Shown here one piece after another: positions 12,156 to 13,610 of a stretch of 13,610 bases of DNA (within the stretch, counting starts at the first letter, position 1; each line of letters starts with the position of its first letter). A program made the position numbers and the translations under genes. This stretch comes from Prevotellaceae bacterium. Its GTDB lineage: Bacteria; Bacteroidota; Bacteroidia; Bacteroidales; UBA932. Below the pieces are notes generated by a model. It made no database searches. It was not told the DNA's origin and saw nothing but the letters and a program-made list of their open reading frames with translations. Where the stretch lies: positions 1 through 13,610 of the forward strand of contig JAIRLC010000027.1 in NCBI GenBank assembly GCA_031259645.1, read 5' to 3'.

Positions 12156-13394
12156 ATGAAAAAGAATTTTTTACTTATCATTTGTTGCGGCCTGTGGCTT
12201 TTCGTGGCCTCCTCTTCATGCCAAACATCACAATCTGCGCCAAAAACACCGAAATATGTTTTTCTCTTTATCGGTGACGGTATGGGACTGGCGCAGGTAG
12301 CCGCCACCGAGGCATACCTGTCGGCAAAAGAAGGAACGGTTGGCAGCAAAAATTTACCGTTCAGCAATTTCCCTGTTATCGGATTAATGACCACTTTTTC
12401 GGCCAACCGGTATGTAACCTGCTCTTCAGCGGCGGGCACCGCGCTTTCCACAGGCAACAAAACAAACAACAACATGCTGGGCGTAGCGCCCAATGACGAA
12501 CAATTGACCAGCATCACGTATAAAATCAAAAATGCCGGATACAAAATAGGCATAGCCACTACGGTAGGCGTGGATCATGCTACGCCGGCGGCGTTTTATG
12601 CCTCGGCCACCAGCCGCTCAAGTTACTACGACATCGCCCTGCAATTGCCGGCCACTAATTTTGATTTTTTCGCGGGCGGCGATTTTATTGAGCCCACCGG
12701 AAAGAAGAAAGACAAGCCCGACATTCATCGTGTTGTGACCGACGCTGGATATACCATTGTACGTGACCACAAAGCGGTGGCCGGTGTAAAGGAAAAAGTA
12801 ATTTTGCTTCAGCCTGAGAATAAAGGCTCCGAACTTCCCTATGCCATTGAGCGCACCGGCGAAGACCTTACCTTGCCACAAATCACAGCGGCTGCCATTG
12901 CGAGTCTTGACAATGAAAAAGGGTTTTTCGCCATGATTGAAGGTGGGAAAATAGACTGGGCTTGTCATTCCAACGAAGGCCCCACAAGCATTTACGAAAC
13001 TATTGACTTTGCCAATGCAGTACAATGCGCCATTGATTTTTATAACCAACATCCCGACGAAACGCTAATCATAGTCACGGCCGACCACGAGACCGGCGGC
13101 TTGGCGCTGACGATTGAAAATGGCGTGGACGGGCTTCGGCTGATTGATGAAAAAGCAAAGCCCAATGAAGTGAATGTAAAAAATTACTTAGACAAGAACG
13201 CTATAAAGGAAGAACGGAGACAGCGTACCGCCGAACAAAATAAAAAGACCGGGCTGGGCTGGGCATCTCACGGCCACACGGGAATACCTGTGCCGGTGTA
13301 TGCCATTGGCGCGGGAAGCGAACTTTTCGGCGGAAAATTCGACAATACGGAAATCCCGAAACGCATTTGCCAGGCTATGGGCGTGGCATTTTAG
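12156..13394 (+). CDS. Alkaline phosphatase, exported
   Basis: This 412-residue PhoA-superfamily enzyme hydrolyses phosphate monoesters in the cell envelope. The start MKKNFLLIICCGLWLFVASSSC is a signal peptide; Cys22 may be lipidated, though the lipobox is not classical, and no acidic surface-export signal follows. Metal-site residues are visible: Asp41 (FIGDGMG), His141 and Thr143 (DHATPAAFYA), Glu262, Asp267 and His271 (IEGGKIDWACH), Asp310 and His311 (TADHETGG) and His374 (HGHTG). The nucleophile region TCSSAAGTALSTG aligns with TDSAASATAWSTG of the E. coli enzyme, making Ser90 the likely nucleophile and placing Cys89 where E. coli has Asp101. It has its own promoter and follows the exb operon terminator. 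Substrate preference cannot be read from the sequence. Confidence 0.92.
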   Translation: MKKNFLLIICCGLWLFVASSSCQTSQSAPKTPKYVFLFIGDGMGLAQVAATEAYLSAKEGTVGSKNLPFSNFPVIGLMTTFSANRYVTCSSAAGTALSTGNKTNNNMLGVAPNDEQLTSITYKIKNAGYKIGIATTVGVDHATPAAFYASATSRSSYYDIALQLPATNFDFFAGGDFIEPTGKKKDKPDIHRVVTDAGYTIVRDHKAVAGVKEKVILLQPENKGSELPYAIERTGEDLTLPQITAAAIASLDNEKGFFAMIEGGKIDWACHSNEGPTSIYETIDFANAVQCAIDFYNQHPDETLIIVTADHETGGLALTIENGVDGLRLIDEKAKPNEVNVKNYLDKNAIKEERRQRTAEQNKKTGLGWASHGHTGIPVPVYAIGAGSELFGGKFDNTEIPKRICQAMGVAF

Positions 13395-13492
13395 CCGAAA
13401 AAAATCAGGTAATGATGCCAAAAATGGTTGGTATTTTTTTTGGAAAAGAAGTAACGTCACATTGAAGAAAAGAAGTTTTTAGAGGCGAATAC

Positions 13493-13506
13493 ATGAGCTA
13501 TGAGCT
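13493..13506. repeat. Two direct copies of ATGAGCT
   Basis: ATGAGCT occurs twice in direct succession, followed by TTGG. The surrounding gap (13395-13520) otherwise shows only AT-rich sequence with a T-run near 13434-13441 and no convincing terminator for the phosphatase gene. Confidence 0.6.
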
Positions 13507-13520
13507 TTGGCTAAAAAAGT

Positions 13521-13610
13521 CTATTTTTCATTGCTTTTGTAGAATAAATACCACTTGATATAGTTCCTGAAGTGCGCTTTTGATAATCCTCGATGAAGCG
13601 ATATGTTTTG
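13521..13610 (-). CDS. Possible 3' end of an ORF entering from the right edge
   Basis: Reading leftward from the right edge, one frame is open for 29 codons to a TAG at 13521-13523. It includes LHRGLSKAHFRNYIKWYLF, an amphipathic aromatic-rich stretch that faintly recalls the C-terminal end of DDE transposases. A second frame is also open, for 32 codons to a TAG at 13511-13513, so the choice is uncertain. Too little sequence is present to assign a family. Confidence 0.22.
   Translation of the reverse strand, partial: QNISLHRGLSKAHFRNYIKWYLFYKSNEK

Overview
The window looks like chromosomal DNA from a member of the Bacteroidota, most probably order Bacteroidales. The evidence is: repeated TAnnTTTG promoter boxes (TATCTTTG, TACCTTTG, TACATTTG), a lack of Shine-Dalgarno sequences, AT-rich intergenic DNA, lipoproteins carrying a Cys-Ser-Lys-Asp-Asp-Asp export-type signal, a DUF6261-type protein, and an exbB / small membrane protein / exbD / exbD cluster. 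I see no rRNA, tRNA or CRISPR array.

Layout. Bases 1-1010 (minus strand) hold two tandem copies of a small surface-type lipoprotein gene; the first runs off the left edge. Bases 1192-2136 (minus) encode a GC-rich DUF6261-like protein with a C-terminal Ig-like domain. Bases 2137-2679 are a long intergenic or leader region. It contains two divergent promoters, a 14-bp inverted repeat, a hairpin at the predicted 5' end of the minus-strand transcript, a polypyrimidine tract, and three 42-bp palindrome-containing tandem repeats that lie in frame inside a small leader ORF. Bases 2680-3642 (plus) encode an Rpn-family PD-(D/E)XK nuclease/transposase-like protein with a long Gly-every-fourth-residue tail.

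From 3685 to 9723 (plus) there is a compact run of conserved genes: arginine deiminase, truB, queA, dprA, tatD and a type I asparaginase. Gaps are short, so there are probably one or two transcripts, with an extra promoter before queA. Next comes an energy-transduction operon, exbB - small membrane protein - exbD - exbD (9803-12053). It ends in a clear hairpin terminator, followed by a separately promoted alkaline phosphatase gene (12156-13394). The last 216 bases hold a 7-bp direct repeat and possibly the tail of a minus-strand ORF.

How the genes work together. TruB and QueA modify tRNA (pseudouridine-55; queuosine). DprA and TatD act on DNA (uptake/recombination; nuclease). Arginine deiminase and asparaginase release ammonia from amino acids. 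ExbB/ExbD supply proton-motive force to TonB-dependent outer-membrane transport. Alkaline phosphatase scavenges phosphate in the cell envelope. Most of the window is ordinary core genome. The stretch that most deserves a second look is 2137-2570, upstream of the DUF6261-like gene, where several unusual sequence structures coincide in one apparent mRNA leader.
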